The notes beneath the pieces were generated by a model. That model searched no databases, was not told where the DNA came from, and saw nothing but the letters and a program-made list of their open reading frames with translations. The position numbers and the translations under genes were made by a program. A stretch of 8,020 nucleotides of DNA, taken from contig CALJUJ010000502.1 of the NCBI GenBank assembly GCA_937975525.1, positions 1 to 8,020 of the forward strand, given 5' to 3'. The stretch is from an uncultured bacterium (lineage in GTDB: Bacteria; Desulfobacterota; Binatia; HRBIN30). Positions 1 through 8,020 of this stretch are shown here, piece by piece (position 1 is the stretch's first letter; each line of letters begins with the position of its first letter).

Positions 1-13
1 TACCAGCCTTTTC

Positions 14-136
14 TACCTCCCCCTGACCCCCTCCTTGGTAAGGAGGGGGGATGCTGCGCTTGGTACGACCGGGCGGTGAGCGCCGCAGCAGACGAGTGTT
101 CCCCCTCCTTGGTAAGGAGGGGGCTAGGGGGCGGTA
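14..136. repeat. REPIN-like inverted palindromic element, copy 1
   Basis: Two near-identical hairpins face each other. Hairpin A (27-49) and hairpin B (101-123) each have 10-nt arms, CCCCCTCCTT and AAGGAGGGGG, around a GGT loop. The outer flanks are inverted: TACCTCCCCCTGAC on the left (14-27), and on the right a sequence ending GGGGGCGGTA (127-136) that matches the left flank on the other strand. Over the outermost 21 nt the two ends agree at 18 positions. Two palindromes in inverted orientation around a spacer of about 50 nt is the layout of REPIN or MITE-like non-autonomous elements. A GTAG tetranucleotide lies at the right edge (134-137), reminiscent of REP elements moved by RAYT transposases, but its position relative to the hairpin is not the classical one. 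No transposase is present. Family assignment is inference; the palindromes and inverted ends are visible directly. Confidence 0.75.
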
Positions 137-175
137 GCAATGGCTGCCCATCCGGCGTTGCGGACAACCCTTTTC

Positions 176-284
176 TACCTCCCCCTGACCCCCTCCTTGG
201 TAAGGAGGGGGGATGCTTGCCTGGCGGGGCGTGGCGGTGGGTGCCCCAGCGGACGAGTGTTCCCCCTCCTTGGTAGGGAGGGGG
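176..284. repeat. REPIN-like element, copy 2 (right end diverged)
   Basis: This is a second copy of the element at 14-136, offset by about 162 bp. The stretch 169-284 aligns with 7-123, including the CCTTTTCTACC lead-in, hairpin A (189-211, perfect) and hairpin B (262-284, with one A-to-G change in the right arm at 276). Both copies share GACGAGTGTT just before hairpin B. After hairpin B the expected GGGGGCGGTA flank is absent and replaced by GATGCTTGGCT, which resembles the flank that follows hairpin A, so this copy looks mosaic or truncated. Hairpin B lies just downstream of the ABC exporter stop and could stall transcription from that side, but no T-run follows it, so I do not call a rho-independent terminator. 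No gene is supported anywhere in 1-303. Confidence 0.7.
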
Positions 285-303
285 ATGCTTGGCTTGGCCC
301 GGC

Positions 304-2103
304 TCACTGAGGAGGGGGGATGGAATCGTCTGCGGCGCTCGCGGGCGCAGTGTTCGCTCGGCGCTGCACGGTTCCGTCGCGGGCGATTTCCAGCAGGAAG
401 TCGCAGTTGCGTAGCGAACGCCGGCGATGGGCGACCATCACGATCGTCAGCGAGCGCTCGAGCTCGTCGAGGCTGCGTACGATCGCGTCCTCGGTGGCGT
501 CGTCGAGCGCACTGGTCGCCTCGTCGAGCACCAGTAGATCGGCCGTGCAGTACAATGCCCGCGCAAGGCCGAGACGCTGACGCTGCCCCCCCGAAAGCTG
601 CACCCCGCGTTCACCGACGCGCGTGGAGTAACCGTGAGACAAGCTGCGAATCGTATCGTCCAGTTGTGCCACGCGCGCCGCCTCGGCCACCTTGTCCATG
701 TCGATCTCGTCGGCCTCCGCGCCGAAGGCGATGTTCTCCGCGATCGACGCGTCGGCCAGGAAGACGTGCTGCGGCACGTGCGCGATGCGACGCTGCCAGC
801 TGCGCGCATTGGCAGCCGTCAACGGCACGCCGTCGACACGCACCGCGCCCGAGTCCGGCAGGATCAACCCCATGACCAGATCCAGCAACGTGCTCTTGCC
901 GCTGCCGGTCTCGCCGATCACGCCGACGCGGCTCCCCTTCGGGATCTCCACCGAGACGTCGCGCAGGACGACCGCTGCATCTTCGGCGTAGCGGAACGAA
1001 ACGCCGTGAAAGTCGATGGCGCGCTCGAAGGACAGCGCCGGCCCCGACCGCTTCGGCTCGGCATCGGACACCGGCTGGTCGAGCAGCGCGAGCACGTCGA
1101 CGAGCGACGCCTTCCCTCCCTGCACGGCCGTCGACGAGAAGTAGGCCTGCTGCGCCATCGGCAACAGGCGCTGCACCGCCAGCGCCAGCGCGCCGAGCGT
1201 GGGAATCATCGCGTCCAACCCACCGGGGCCGCGGGCGGCGAGAAACACCACCGTGCCCACCGCGACGACCGTGACCGCGTCGACGACGTAGCGCGGCGCG
1301 TTGCCGCGGATGGCGATGGTGCCGATCGCCTGCCGGCGCGAGCGGTCGGCGGCGCGAAACCGGCGCACGAAGTAGGGCTGCAGCGCGCCGACGAGCACCT
1401 CACGGATACCGCCCAGGCCCTCCTGCACGATCTGCGCGAGACGGGTCTGGCCGATGGTGACGTCGACGCTCGCCGCGGCGATGAGCGACCGGTTGAGCGT
1501 GACCATGATCGCGTAGGTACCGCCGAGCAGCACGAACGCACCCGACGTGAGCACCGGAGCGGCCCACAGCATGAAGGCGACGATCGCCACGCCGGTCGCC
1601 ACCGAACCGGCGAGGTTCAGCAGCGGGATGATCACGAAATGGATGGCGGTGTCGGTCTTGCTCATGAGCGCCGCCACGACCTCGCTGCTGTTGCGTCGAG
1701 CATGGACCAGGTACGGCTGGTACAGGCTGCGCCGGAAGGCGTCCTCGCTGAGGTCGTTGCCGATCGCCTCGCCGAGGCGCGTCTGCGCCCACACGAGCCC
1801 GAAGCGAACGCCCGCGGCGGCGACGGCGAGGCCGCAGAAGCCCAGGGTCAGCGGCAGCAGCAGATCGTCCGCCGTACGAATTCCGAGAACTTGCAGAAAG
1901 GGCTCGACCGCTTCGTGGTCGTAGATGCGCTCGGGATCGGAGAGCACGGCGAGGAACGGGATCACCATGCCCAGGGAGGCGACCTCGGCGACCGCGCCGA
2001 CGGCCACGAGCACGACGAAGCCGACCAGGTGCAGTCTCCGGCGCGGGCTGACGTGTGCCCAGAGCCGGCGCAGCAGGCGTTTGTCGTCGCCATCGCTGGT
2101 CAT
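304..2103 (-). CDS. ABC exporter, fused permease and ATPase (lipid-linked glycan flippase type)
   Basis: A 599-residue half-transporter with an N-terminal membrane domain and a C-terminal nucleotide-binding domain, expected to work as a homodimer in the inner membrane. Hydrophobic segments are visible near residues 23-50, 81-105, 155-200, 268-292 and 300-316. The ATPase is complete: Walker A GETGSGKST 397-405, Q-loop glutamine 445, signature LSGGQ 503-507, Walker B LLVLDE 523-528, D-loop SALD 531-534 and switch histidine 559. The N-terminus, with a long first hydrophobic stretch followed by MVIPFLAVLSDP (46-57), resembles PglK/WlaB and HepA-type flippases, which translocate polyprenyl-linked sugars or glycolipids. 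With glycosyltransferases beside it, export of a lipid-linked glycan is the best inference; MsbA-like lipid export is the alternative. It lies 28 bp downstream of a glycosyltransferase gene on the same strand and is probably cotranscribed with it. No good Shine-Dalgarno sequence precedes the ATG. The last residues (SIPPPQ) are encoded by repeat-derived sequence. Confidence 0.93.
   Translation of the reverse strand: MTSDGDDKRLLRRLWAHVSPRRRLHLVGFVVLVAVGAVAEVASLGMVIPFLAVLSDPERIYDHEAVEPFLQVLGIRTADDLLLPLTLGFCGLAVAAAGVRFGLVWAQTRLGEAIGNDLSEDAFRRSLYQPYLVHARRNSSEVVAALMSKTDTAIHFVIIPLLNLAGSVATGVAIVAFMLWAAPVLTSGAFVLLGGTYAIMVTLNRSLIAAASVDVTIGQTRLAQIVQEGLGGIREVLVGALQPYFVRRFRAADRSRRQAIGTIAIRGNAPRYVVDAVTVVAVGTVVFLAARGPGGLDAMIPTLGALALAVQRLLPMAQQAYFSSTAVQGGKASLVDVLALLDQPVSDAEPKRSGPALSFERAIDFHGVSFRYAEDAAVVLRDVSVEIPKGSRVGVIGETGSGKSTLLDLVMGLILPDSGAVRVDGVPLTAANARSWQRRIAHVPQHVFLADASIAENIAFGAEADEIDMDKVAEAARVAQLDDTIRSLSHGYSTRVGERGVQLSGGQRQRLGLARALYCTADLLVLDEATSALDDATEDAIVRSLDELERSLTIVMVAHRRRSLRNCDFLLEIARDGTVQRRANTAPASAADDSIPPPQ
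309..322. repeat. half copy of the palindromic repeat
   Basis: The sequence GAGGAGGGGGGATG matches the right arm and flank of hairpin A (compare AAGGAGGGGGGATG at 40-53 and 202-215) without a left arm. It lies inside the 3' end of the ABC exporter gene. On the minus strand it encodes the last residues of that protein (Ile-Pro-Pro-Pro, from the GGAGGGGGGAT run). It appears to be a remnant of a further repeat copy that recombined into the end of the gene. Confidence 0.55.
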
Positions 2104-2131
2104 GGGTGGACGGTCGCCATCGACCTCGGGG

Positions 2132-3133
2132 TCACCACGGCGGAACCATCGTGCTCTTGCCGCCGGTCGGATGCTCCATGAGGCCGAGGCGGACCTTGAG
2201 CATGAAGCGGACGTACTCGTACTTCATCCGCCATGCTTGGGGCGAGAACGGATCGCCGAGCAGCTCGCGCCGCAGCGGCGGCTGCACGAAGGTGCCCCAA
2301 TAGTGAAGCGGCGTGTCGGAGATCCGGAACGACTCGCCGCGGATGGCGCGGTACTCCTCGGCGACGACCAGGCCGCGCGCCATCGGCTCGGCGGCGTTGG
2401 TCGAGCTGCCGCCGTGCAGTTGGTGAAACGTCGCCTCGCCGAGAAGGACGATCGGCACGGCGTCGGGCAACACGATCGCGCGCTTCCAGACGTCGAGATT
2501 CGCCATACCGCCCCCCGCCGCGGAGAACTGGGGGTCGTAGCCGCCGAGCTCCTTCCACATGGCGCGCGACATGCACACGCTGTTGCTCTCGGCGATCGGC
2601 GTGAACCAGCTGGCGATCGACGACTCGTCGAAGACGGAGATCTGGAAGAGGTTGTACCCGTTCTCGCGCCAGTTCACGCTTTCCAGCAGCTGGTCTTCCT
2701 TTTCGCGGGTGTAGCCGCGCCGCATCGCCGCCGATTGGAAATCATTGCCGAGGTAGCGTCCGCGCGAGCCGACGACCGCGCGCGGCGAGATCTGCAGCGC
2801 CTGCAGCGACGCGCGTAGCAGGCCCGGCGAGGCGAGGCGCGCTCCGTCGATGAAGACCGCGATCGCTTCGCCGCGCGCCTCGGCCAGCCCGAAGTTGATC
2901 GCGCCCACCGGGCTCGGATGGGGATCGGGGTTCCGGAGAATGCGCAGGTTGGCGCCCAGCTCGCGATGCTCCTCTTCCGTGGGCGGATGCTTCGATCCGT
3001 TGTCGACGACGACGACCTCGTAGTCGTCGGCGGCGATGCCCCGCTGAAACGCCGGCGAGAGGGAATACAGGGTGCGCGGCAGCTCGCGCGGGATGTTGTA
3101 GGAGATGACGACCACCGAAAGACGCGGAGACAT
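2132..3133 (-). CDS. family 2 glycosyltransferase (GT-A fold)
   Basis: A 333-residue protein starting MSPRLSVVVISYNIPRELPR, the usual beginning of a GT2 catalytic domain. VVVDNGS (41-47) is the nucleotide-binding element. FIDGAR (94-99) sits where the DXD metal motif is expected, but reads Asp-Gly-Ala, so the second acidic residue is missing. SNSVCMSRAMWKELGGYD (183-200) is the typical acceptor-side element. FHQLHGG (236-242) follows, and the C-terminus is basic and aromatic without a clear membrane helix. The enzyme probably transfers a sugar from a nucleotide donor to a growing glycan on the cytoplasmic side; donor and acceptor cannot be read from sequence. The reading frame is open much further upstream, across the antisense of the plus-strand genes, but the start is set at 3133 because GT2 homology begins there. 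No strong ribosome binding site is visible. It is the first gene of the minus-strand unit that continues into the ABC exporter. Confidence 0.87.
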   Translation of the reverse strand: MSPRLSVVVISYNIPRELPRTLYSLSPAFQRGIAADDYEVVVVDNGSKHPPTEEEHRELGANLRILRNPDPHPSPVGAINFGLAEARGEAIAVFIDGARLASPGLLRASLQALQISPRAVVGSRGRYLGNDFQSAAMRRGYTREKEDQLLESVNWRENGYNLFQISVFDESSIASWFTPIAESNSVCMSRAMWKELGGYDPQFSAAGGGMANLDVWKRAIVLPDAVPIVLLGEATFHQLHGGSSTNAAEPMARGLVVAEEYRAIRGESFRISDTPLHYWGTFVQPPLRRELLGDPFSPQAWRMKYEYVRFMLKVRLGLMEHPTGGKSTMVPPW

Positions 3134-3226
3134 CGGAGCGTAGCTTCGCCGATCCCGCCAGCCGCCGCAAACCTGTCGGGCACGCCCGTCGTGTCGCCGT
3201 GCGGTCCGCATGCGCCGGGAGCCGTG

Positions 3227-3255
3227 TTGACAACCGACGACGGCATCTGAAATGC
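3227..3255 (+). promoter_or_regulatory. possible sigma-70-like promoter for the methyltransferase/glycosyltransferase pair
   Basis: A perfect TTGACA (3227-3232) stands out in this GC-rich 129-bp divergent spacer. A weak -10 candidate, TGAAAT (3248-3253), follows at 15-bp spacing. The box sits inside a 9-bp interrupted palindrome GTTG-A-CAAC (3226-3234). Any transcript from here would start only a few bases before the ATG at 3263, giving an almost leaderless message, which fits the absence of a Shine-Dalgarno sequence there. No convincing promoter for the divergent minus-strand unit was seen. Confidence 0.3.
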
Positions 3256-3262
3256 GCACTCC

Positions 3263-4048
3263 ATGAAGCAATCGACGCGCGACGCAGACGGGCCCGCACC
3301 GGGAGCGGATGCGCCCCCGACCCTTGGCGACCGCGTCGAGGTCTTGCTCCACTGGCACCTCGTGCCGCGGGTCGTCCACGCCGTGCGGCGCCTGAAGAAT
3401 CGCTTGCAGGGCAACCATTCGCGCGCCACGATTCCGGTGCAGTGGCCGGACTCGCCGCTGCGCATCGACCTGCTCAACGAGATCGTCGCCCGCCGCAACG
3501 TGCAGTCCTACCTCGAGATCGGTTGCCGCGACGACGACTGCTTCTCGCAGATCCAGGCGCCCCATCGCGTCGGCGTCGATCCCGTTTCCGGAGGCACGGT
3601 GCGTGCCACCAGCGACGAGTTCTTCGCCAACAACACCGAGCGCTTCGACCTGATCTTCGTCGACGGGCTGCACCTCTACGAACAGGTGCTCGAAGACATC
3701 CGCAACTCGCTCGCCGCGCTCCAGCCCGGCGGCGCCATCGTGCTGCACGACTGCCTGCCGACGAACTGCGTCGCGCAGTATCGGCAGCAGTCCTCGCGCG
3801 AATGGAACGGGGACGTCTGGCGAGCGATCGTCGCGGCACGCACCTGGCCCGAGGTCGACACGGTGACGTGCCTGATCGACCAGGGCGTGAGCGTCATCCG
3901 CGCACGCACCAACGGCGACCCCCTCGACCTTCCCGAGAGCGACGCCTTCACGATGCCCTTCGCGCAGCTCGCCGCCGACTACCAGCGCCTCATGCGAACC
4001 GTCGACTACCCGACCGGAGTGCAGTTCGCCGTCGGCGATGGCACGTGA
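3263..4048 (+). CDS. class I SAM-dependent methyltransferase
   Basis: A 261-residue protein. After a variable N-terminus (1-60), motif I is YLEIGCRDD (83-91), the glycine-containing SAM loop. GVDP (104-107) supplies the acidic residue at the end of beta-2. DLIFVDGLHLYEQVLED (129-145) is the acidic-histidine element typical of the Methyltransf_24 group, and GGAIVLHDC (156-164) is the post-motif strand. Proteins of this type in polysaccharide loci are generally thought to methylate sugars, but the substrate here is unknown. An in-frame stop at 3248-3250 limits the start to the ATG at 3263; no Shine-Dalgarno sequence precedes it. The last 11 bp overlap the start of the next glycosyltransferase, so the two are probably translationally coupled. 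The pair is on the opposite strand to everything else in the window. Confidence 0.88.
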   Translation: MKQSTRDADGPAPGADAPPTLGDRVEVLLHWHLVPRVVHAVRRLKNRLQGNHSRATIPVQWPDSPLRIDLLNEIVARRNVQSYLEIGCRDDDCFSQIQAPHRVGVDPVSGGTVRATSDEFFANNTERFDLIFVDGLHLYEQVLEDIRNSLAALQPGGAIVLHDCLPTNCVAQYRQQSSREWNGDVWRAIVAARTWPEVDTVTCLIDQGVSVIRARTNGDPLDLPESDAFTMPFAQLAADYQRLMRTVDYPTGVQFAVGDGT

Positions 4049-4988
4049 CCCTGCGGCCGGACCAGGCTCGCCGAGTCGCGTCGGCGTCGTCATTCCCGCA
4101 CACGACGGCGGCGACGACTTGCTCGACTGCCTGGCGTCGGTGTCCACGAGTCGACTCGTCCCGGCTGCCGTCGTCGTCGTCGACAACGCATCGAGGGACG
4201 GCGCAGTGGACCGTGCCGCGCAGCGCTTCCCCAGCATCGAAGTCTTGCGCAACCACGACAATCGCGGCTTCGCCGCCGCCTGCAACCAGGGAATCGACCT
4301 CGCCCTCGAGCGCGGCCACGACTTCGTCCTGCTGCTGAACCAGGATGCCTGCCTCGAGCCGACGACGCTGGAGAGCATGGTCGAGCTCGCCACCCGTCAT
4401 CCGCGTGCGGGGGTGATCGGCGCCAAGACGCTTTCCACTTCGCTCGCGCCCGACGGCGCACCCTTGCTGCTCTACAACGGCGCCTGGCGGACCCGCTTGC
4501 CGTTGTGGCAGCGCATCCCGGGCGTCGGCCGCAGCAGCCGCGGATCGGCTTCGCAGCCCGTCGAAGTCGACTACGTCTGGGGGCACGGCATGCTCCTGCG
4601 CGCCAGCGCGGTGCGCGAGACGGGCGCGCTCGACGGCGGCTTCTTCATGTACTTCGAGGACCTGGACCTGTGCCGGCGCATGCGTCAAGCGGGGTGGGAG
4701 ATCTGGTGCGACGCGCGCGTGACGATGTCGCACCGCATCGGCGACGCCTCTCGCGCGCACGGCTCCCAGCCGTGGCGGTGGGAGTTGAAGGTCGACAGCG
4801 GCCGTCGCTTCTACCGCAAGCACTTCGCGCAGCCGTCGGCCGATCTGTTGTGGTGCGCGACGACGGCACGTGAAGCCGTGTCGCTACTGCGCAATGGCCA
4901 CTTCGCCGCCACCGGCCACCTGCTGCGCGCCTGGTGGCGTACCGCGCGCGGCCCCGCACGCGGCGCCGCGGCGCGGCGCGTGCCCTGA
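4038..4988 (+). CDS. family 2 glycosyltransferase, rhamnosyltransferase-like
   Basis: A 316-residue GT2 enzyme. SRVGVVIPAHDGGDDLLDCL (13-32) begins the Rossmann-like donor domain, VVVVDNASRDG (45-55) and NHDNRGFAAACNQG (72-85) bind the nucleotide, and NQDA (101-104) occupies the DXD site as is common in the rhamnosyltransferase-like subgroup. WGHGMLLRASAV (181-192) and MYFEDLDLCRRMRQAGW (204-220) form the acceptor side with the conserved ED/D-L-C catalytic motif. The rhamnosyl label rests on subgroup resemblance only; the donor could be another dTDP- or GDP-sugar. The start codon overlaps the methyltransferase stop by 11 bp and has little Shine-Dalgarno sequence of its own, so translation by reinitiation is likely. 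The gene converges on the broken glycosyltransferase at 4991-5827; the stop codon (4986-4988) lies just where that gene's recognisable homology ends. Confidence 0.9.
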   Translation: MARDPAAGPGSPSRVGVVIPAHDGGDDLLDCLASVSTSRLVPAAVVVVDNASRDGAVDRAAQRFPSIEVLRNHDNRGFAAACNQGIDLALERGHDFVLLLNQDACLEPTTLESMVELATRHPRAGVIGAKTLSTSLAPDGAPLLLYNGAWRTRLPLWQRIPGVGRSSRGSASQPVEVDYVWGHGMLLRASAVRETGALDGGFFMYFEDLDLCRRMRQAGWEIWCDARVTMSHRIGDASRAHGSQPWRWELKVDSGRRFYRKHFAQPSADLLWCATTAREAVSLLRNGHFAATGHLLRAWWRTARGPARGAAARRVP

Positions 4989-4990
4989 GG

Positions 4991-5827
4991 TTACGCTCGA
5001 CGGTGGCGCCATCGGGCGCCAGGAGCGCGGTCAGTGCGGCCGCTCGCTCGCGTCGCTGCCGGGCGGGAAACCGCACCAGGCTCCAGTAGAGCTCGGCCGG
5101 CTCGACGCGCACCTTCGCGGCGGCGCGCTCGGCGCGCGAGAGGTGAAACTGCCAGGCGCCGCTGCCGTAGTTGAAGTGCTGGCGCCAGAAGCGGCGCAGC
5201 GACAGGGCATGATGGTGCTGAACCCGCGCACGCGACTCATGGAACAGCGGGCAGCCGGCTTCACGGAGGCGCGCGCACAGGTCGCGGTCTTCGCCCGCGG
5301 CGCGGGCGAAGCGCGTGTCGAAGCCGCCGACGGCGCGGAAGACCTCCGCGGGCAGGGCGAAGTTGTTGGAGATCAAAATCTGCGCCTCGCCCGGCACCGC
5401 GTTGAAACGCGAATAGAGGTAGTCGAGCAGCGCCTGGCTGGCCTCGGAGTAGACGTTGTCGCGCACCGCGTTGACCGCCGATCCGGCCATCAGCCTGGGC
5501 GGCGAAGCGCTGCGCGAAGGCGTCGAGCCAATCCGGCTCGGGGCAGCAGTCGTCGTCGGTGAAGACCAGGTAGCGACCGCGCGCCTCGGCGGCGCCGGCG
5601 TTGCGTGCGGCGGCCGGTCCGCCATGCTCCCGCGCCAGCATGCGCACCGGAATCTCGCGCGCGGCAGACTCGACCTCCTCCACCGCCGGATGCGCGCTGC
5701 CGTCGTCGACGAAGATCGCCTCCCAGCGATTCCGATCGAAGCGGAGCCCTGACAACGCAGCCAGGCAGCGCACGACGTGCTCGCGTCGTTCGAAGGTGGG
5801 AACGATGATCGAGAAGTCGATCGGCAC
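4991..5827 (-). pseudogene. frameshifted, 3'-truncated family 2 glycosyltransferase
   Basis: Two halves of one GT2 protein lie in different minus-strand frames. The first (from GTG 5827; a GAGAG lies 6 nt upstream) reads FSIIVPTFERREHVVRCL, VDDGS (40-44), PAAARNAGAA (71-80), TDDDC (90-94) and RFAAQADGRIGG, reaching about 5474. The second continues in the +1 frame with AVNAVRDNVYSEASQ, ISNNFALPAEVFRAVGGFD, GEDRDLCARLREAG and FWRQHFNYGSGA, which are the acceptor-side motifs of the same subfamily. The switch falls between about 5473 and 5490. The first frame alone stops at 5261 in non-homologous sequence. The second frame has no stop near its expected end: homology fades near 5010 and the frame stays open to 4645, antisense to the plus-strand glycosyltransferase. 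The 3' limit given is nominal: it is where a TAA (4991-4993) lies in the original frame. Decay is the simplest reading; sequencing or assembly error is possible for the internal shift. It lies 29 bp after the small membrane protein gene, in the same operon. Confidence 0.8.
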
Positions 5828-5856
5828 GGGCTGCTCTCGATCGCCCCGCTGGCCGA

Positions 5857-6177
5857 TCAGCGATGAGCAGCGCGGTGGCGCGCCATGGCTAGTGCGTTGT
5901 AGATCGTCCCGATCGCCGCCCCGGCGATGCCGCCGACGAGCGCGCCGTACACGAAGCCGACGAAAGCGCCGACCCAGGTCACCGAGTACCCGGGGAAGTA
6001 CCAACCCAGCAGGCCGAGATGGGGCCCGACGGTCTCGCCGCCCTTCACCACCAGGAACGCGGTCATCACGAACAGCGCAAGCCCGCCGAGCGCGGCGCCG
6101 GCGAACGCCAGCACCTCGGCTTGCAGGCGCACCACCGGGCGACGGATCTTCTCGAGAGCTGCGTCTTCTTGCTTCAT
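5857..6177 (-). CDS. small two-helix membrane protein, paralogue of the flavoprotein C-terminal domain
   Basis: A 106-residue protein with a short charged N-terminus (MKQEDAALEKIRRP), a hydrophobic helix at about 20-44, a conserved connecting segment GGETVGPHLGLLGWYFPGYS (46-65), a second hydrophobic stretch at about 66-94 that is rich in glycine and alanine, and a basic tail (MARHRAAHR). I do not recognise a named family with confidence and assign no function. Its core aligns without gaps to residues 535-565 of the upstream flavoprotein, 21 of 31 identical. An upstream ATG at 6207 is in frame, but the start at 6177 is preferred because it has a GAGG at 5-nt spacing and follows the upstream stop by 7 bp. 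The operon position suggests it works with the flavoprotein or the glycosyltransferase at the membrane. Confidence 0.8.
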   Translation of the reverse strand: MKQEDAALEKIRRPVVRLQAEVLAFAGAALGGLALFVMTAFLVVKGGETVGPHLGLLGWYFPGYSVTWVGAFVGFVYGALVGGIAGAAIGTIYNALAMARHRAAHR

Positions 6178-6184
6178 CAGCGCC

Positions 6185-8020
<1,836 letters not shown>

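Noticed and set aside
76..276. Small plus-strand open frame of 66 codons in the repeat region.
   Set aside because: Its translation is simply the palindromic repeat read through twice (PSLV.RG, PLLGKEGG); no ribosome binding site or domain supports it.
14..284. Possible CRISPR array from regularly spaced palindromic repeats.
   Set aside because: Only four copies, paired in opposite orientations with unequal spacing, spacers related to each other, and no cas genes.
262..284. Rho-independent terminator of the ABC exporter gene.
   Set aside because: The hairpin is strong but no T-run follows on the minus strand, and identical hairpins occur at other places in the repeat units.
309..580. GGAGGGGGG followed by ATG at 320 looks like a strong ribosome binding site and start; a similar one occurs at 213.
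   Set aside because: The Shine-Dalgarno-like run is part of the palindromic repeat and recurs at each copy. The downstream frames are antisense to the ABC exporter.
634..2181. Plus-strand open frame of 515 codons opposite the ABC exporter.
   Set aside because: The translation is Arg/His/Asp-rich with no recognisable domain, while the opposite strand encodes a complete ABC exporter with all motifs.
2132..4393. Very long minus-strand open frame of 753 codons covering the glycosyltransferase and the antisense of both plus-strand genes.
   Set aside because: Only the last 333 residues (from 3133) show protein homology. The upstream part is antisense to well-supported plus-strand genes and is open only because GC-rich sequence has few stops.
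4645..4990. Genuine 3' extension of the minus-strand glycosyltransferase into the plus-strand gene.
   Set aside because: Residues beyond about 5010 are Arg/Ala-rich without GT2 similarity and lie antisense to the conserved ED-DLC region of the plus-strand enzyme.

Overview
The window comes from a GC-rich bacterium. Coding regions have G/C-dominated third positions, so both strands stay open for long stretches and produce many spurious antisense reading frames. The gene content (lipid-linked-glycan-type ABC exporter, three family 2 glycosyltransferases, a class I methyltransferase and a UDP-galactopyranose-mutase-like flavoprotein) is that of a cell-surface polysaccharide or glycan assembly locus. 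The style suggests a deltaproteobacterium-like or similar high-GC lineage, but nothing here fixes the taxonomy.

Layout. (1) Positions 1-303 hold no credible gene. They contain two tandem copies of a REPIN-like palindromic element, each made of two G/C-rich hairpins, plus a half copy that runs into the end of the first gene. (2) Positions 304-3133 on the minus strand form a two-gene unit: a family 2 glycosyltransferase (3133 to 2132) followed after 28 bp by a full-length ABC exporter resembling the PglK/MsbA flippases (2103 to 304). (3) Positions 3134-3262 are a divergent intergenic region with one TTGACA box. (4) Positions 3263-4988 on the plus strand carry a methyltransferase and a rhamnosyltransferase-like glycosyltransferase that overlap by 11 bp. 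(5) Positions 4991-8020 on the minus strand form a three-gene unit. A flavin-dependent UGM-like oxidoreductase with an extra C-terminal membrane domain (8020 to 6185) comes first, then a 106-residue membrane protein (6177 to 5857), then a family 2 glycosyltransferase broken by a frameshift and without a natural 3' end (5827 to about 4991).

How they fit together (inference). The flavoprotein may modify a nucleotide sugar or lipid-linked sugar, the glycosyltransferases add sugars to a lipid carrier, the methyltransferase may decorate the glycan, and the ABC protein flips the product across the inner membrane.

The most notable observation is that the C-terminal membrane domain fused to the flavoprotein is a clear paralogue of the small membrane protein encoded 7 bp downstream (21 of 31 residues identical in the core). 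The membrane module therefore exists both fused and free in one operon. The broken glycosyltransferase next to the inverted plus-strand pair, and the palindromes at the left edge, suggest a locus that is being rearranged.
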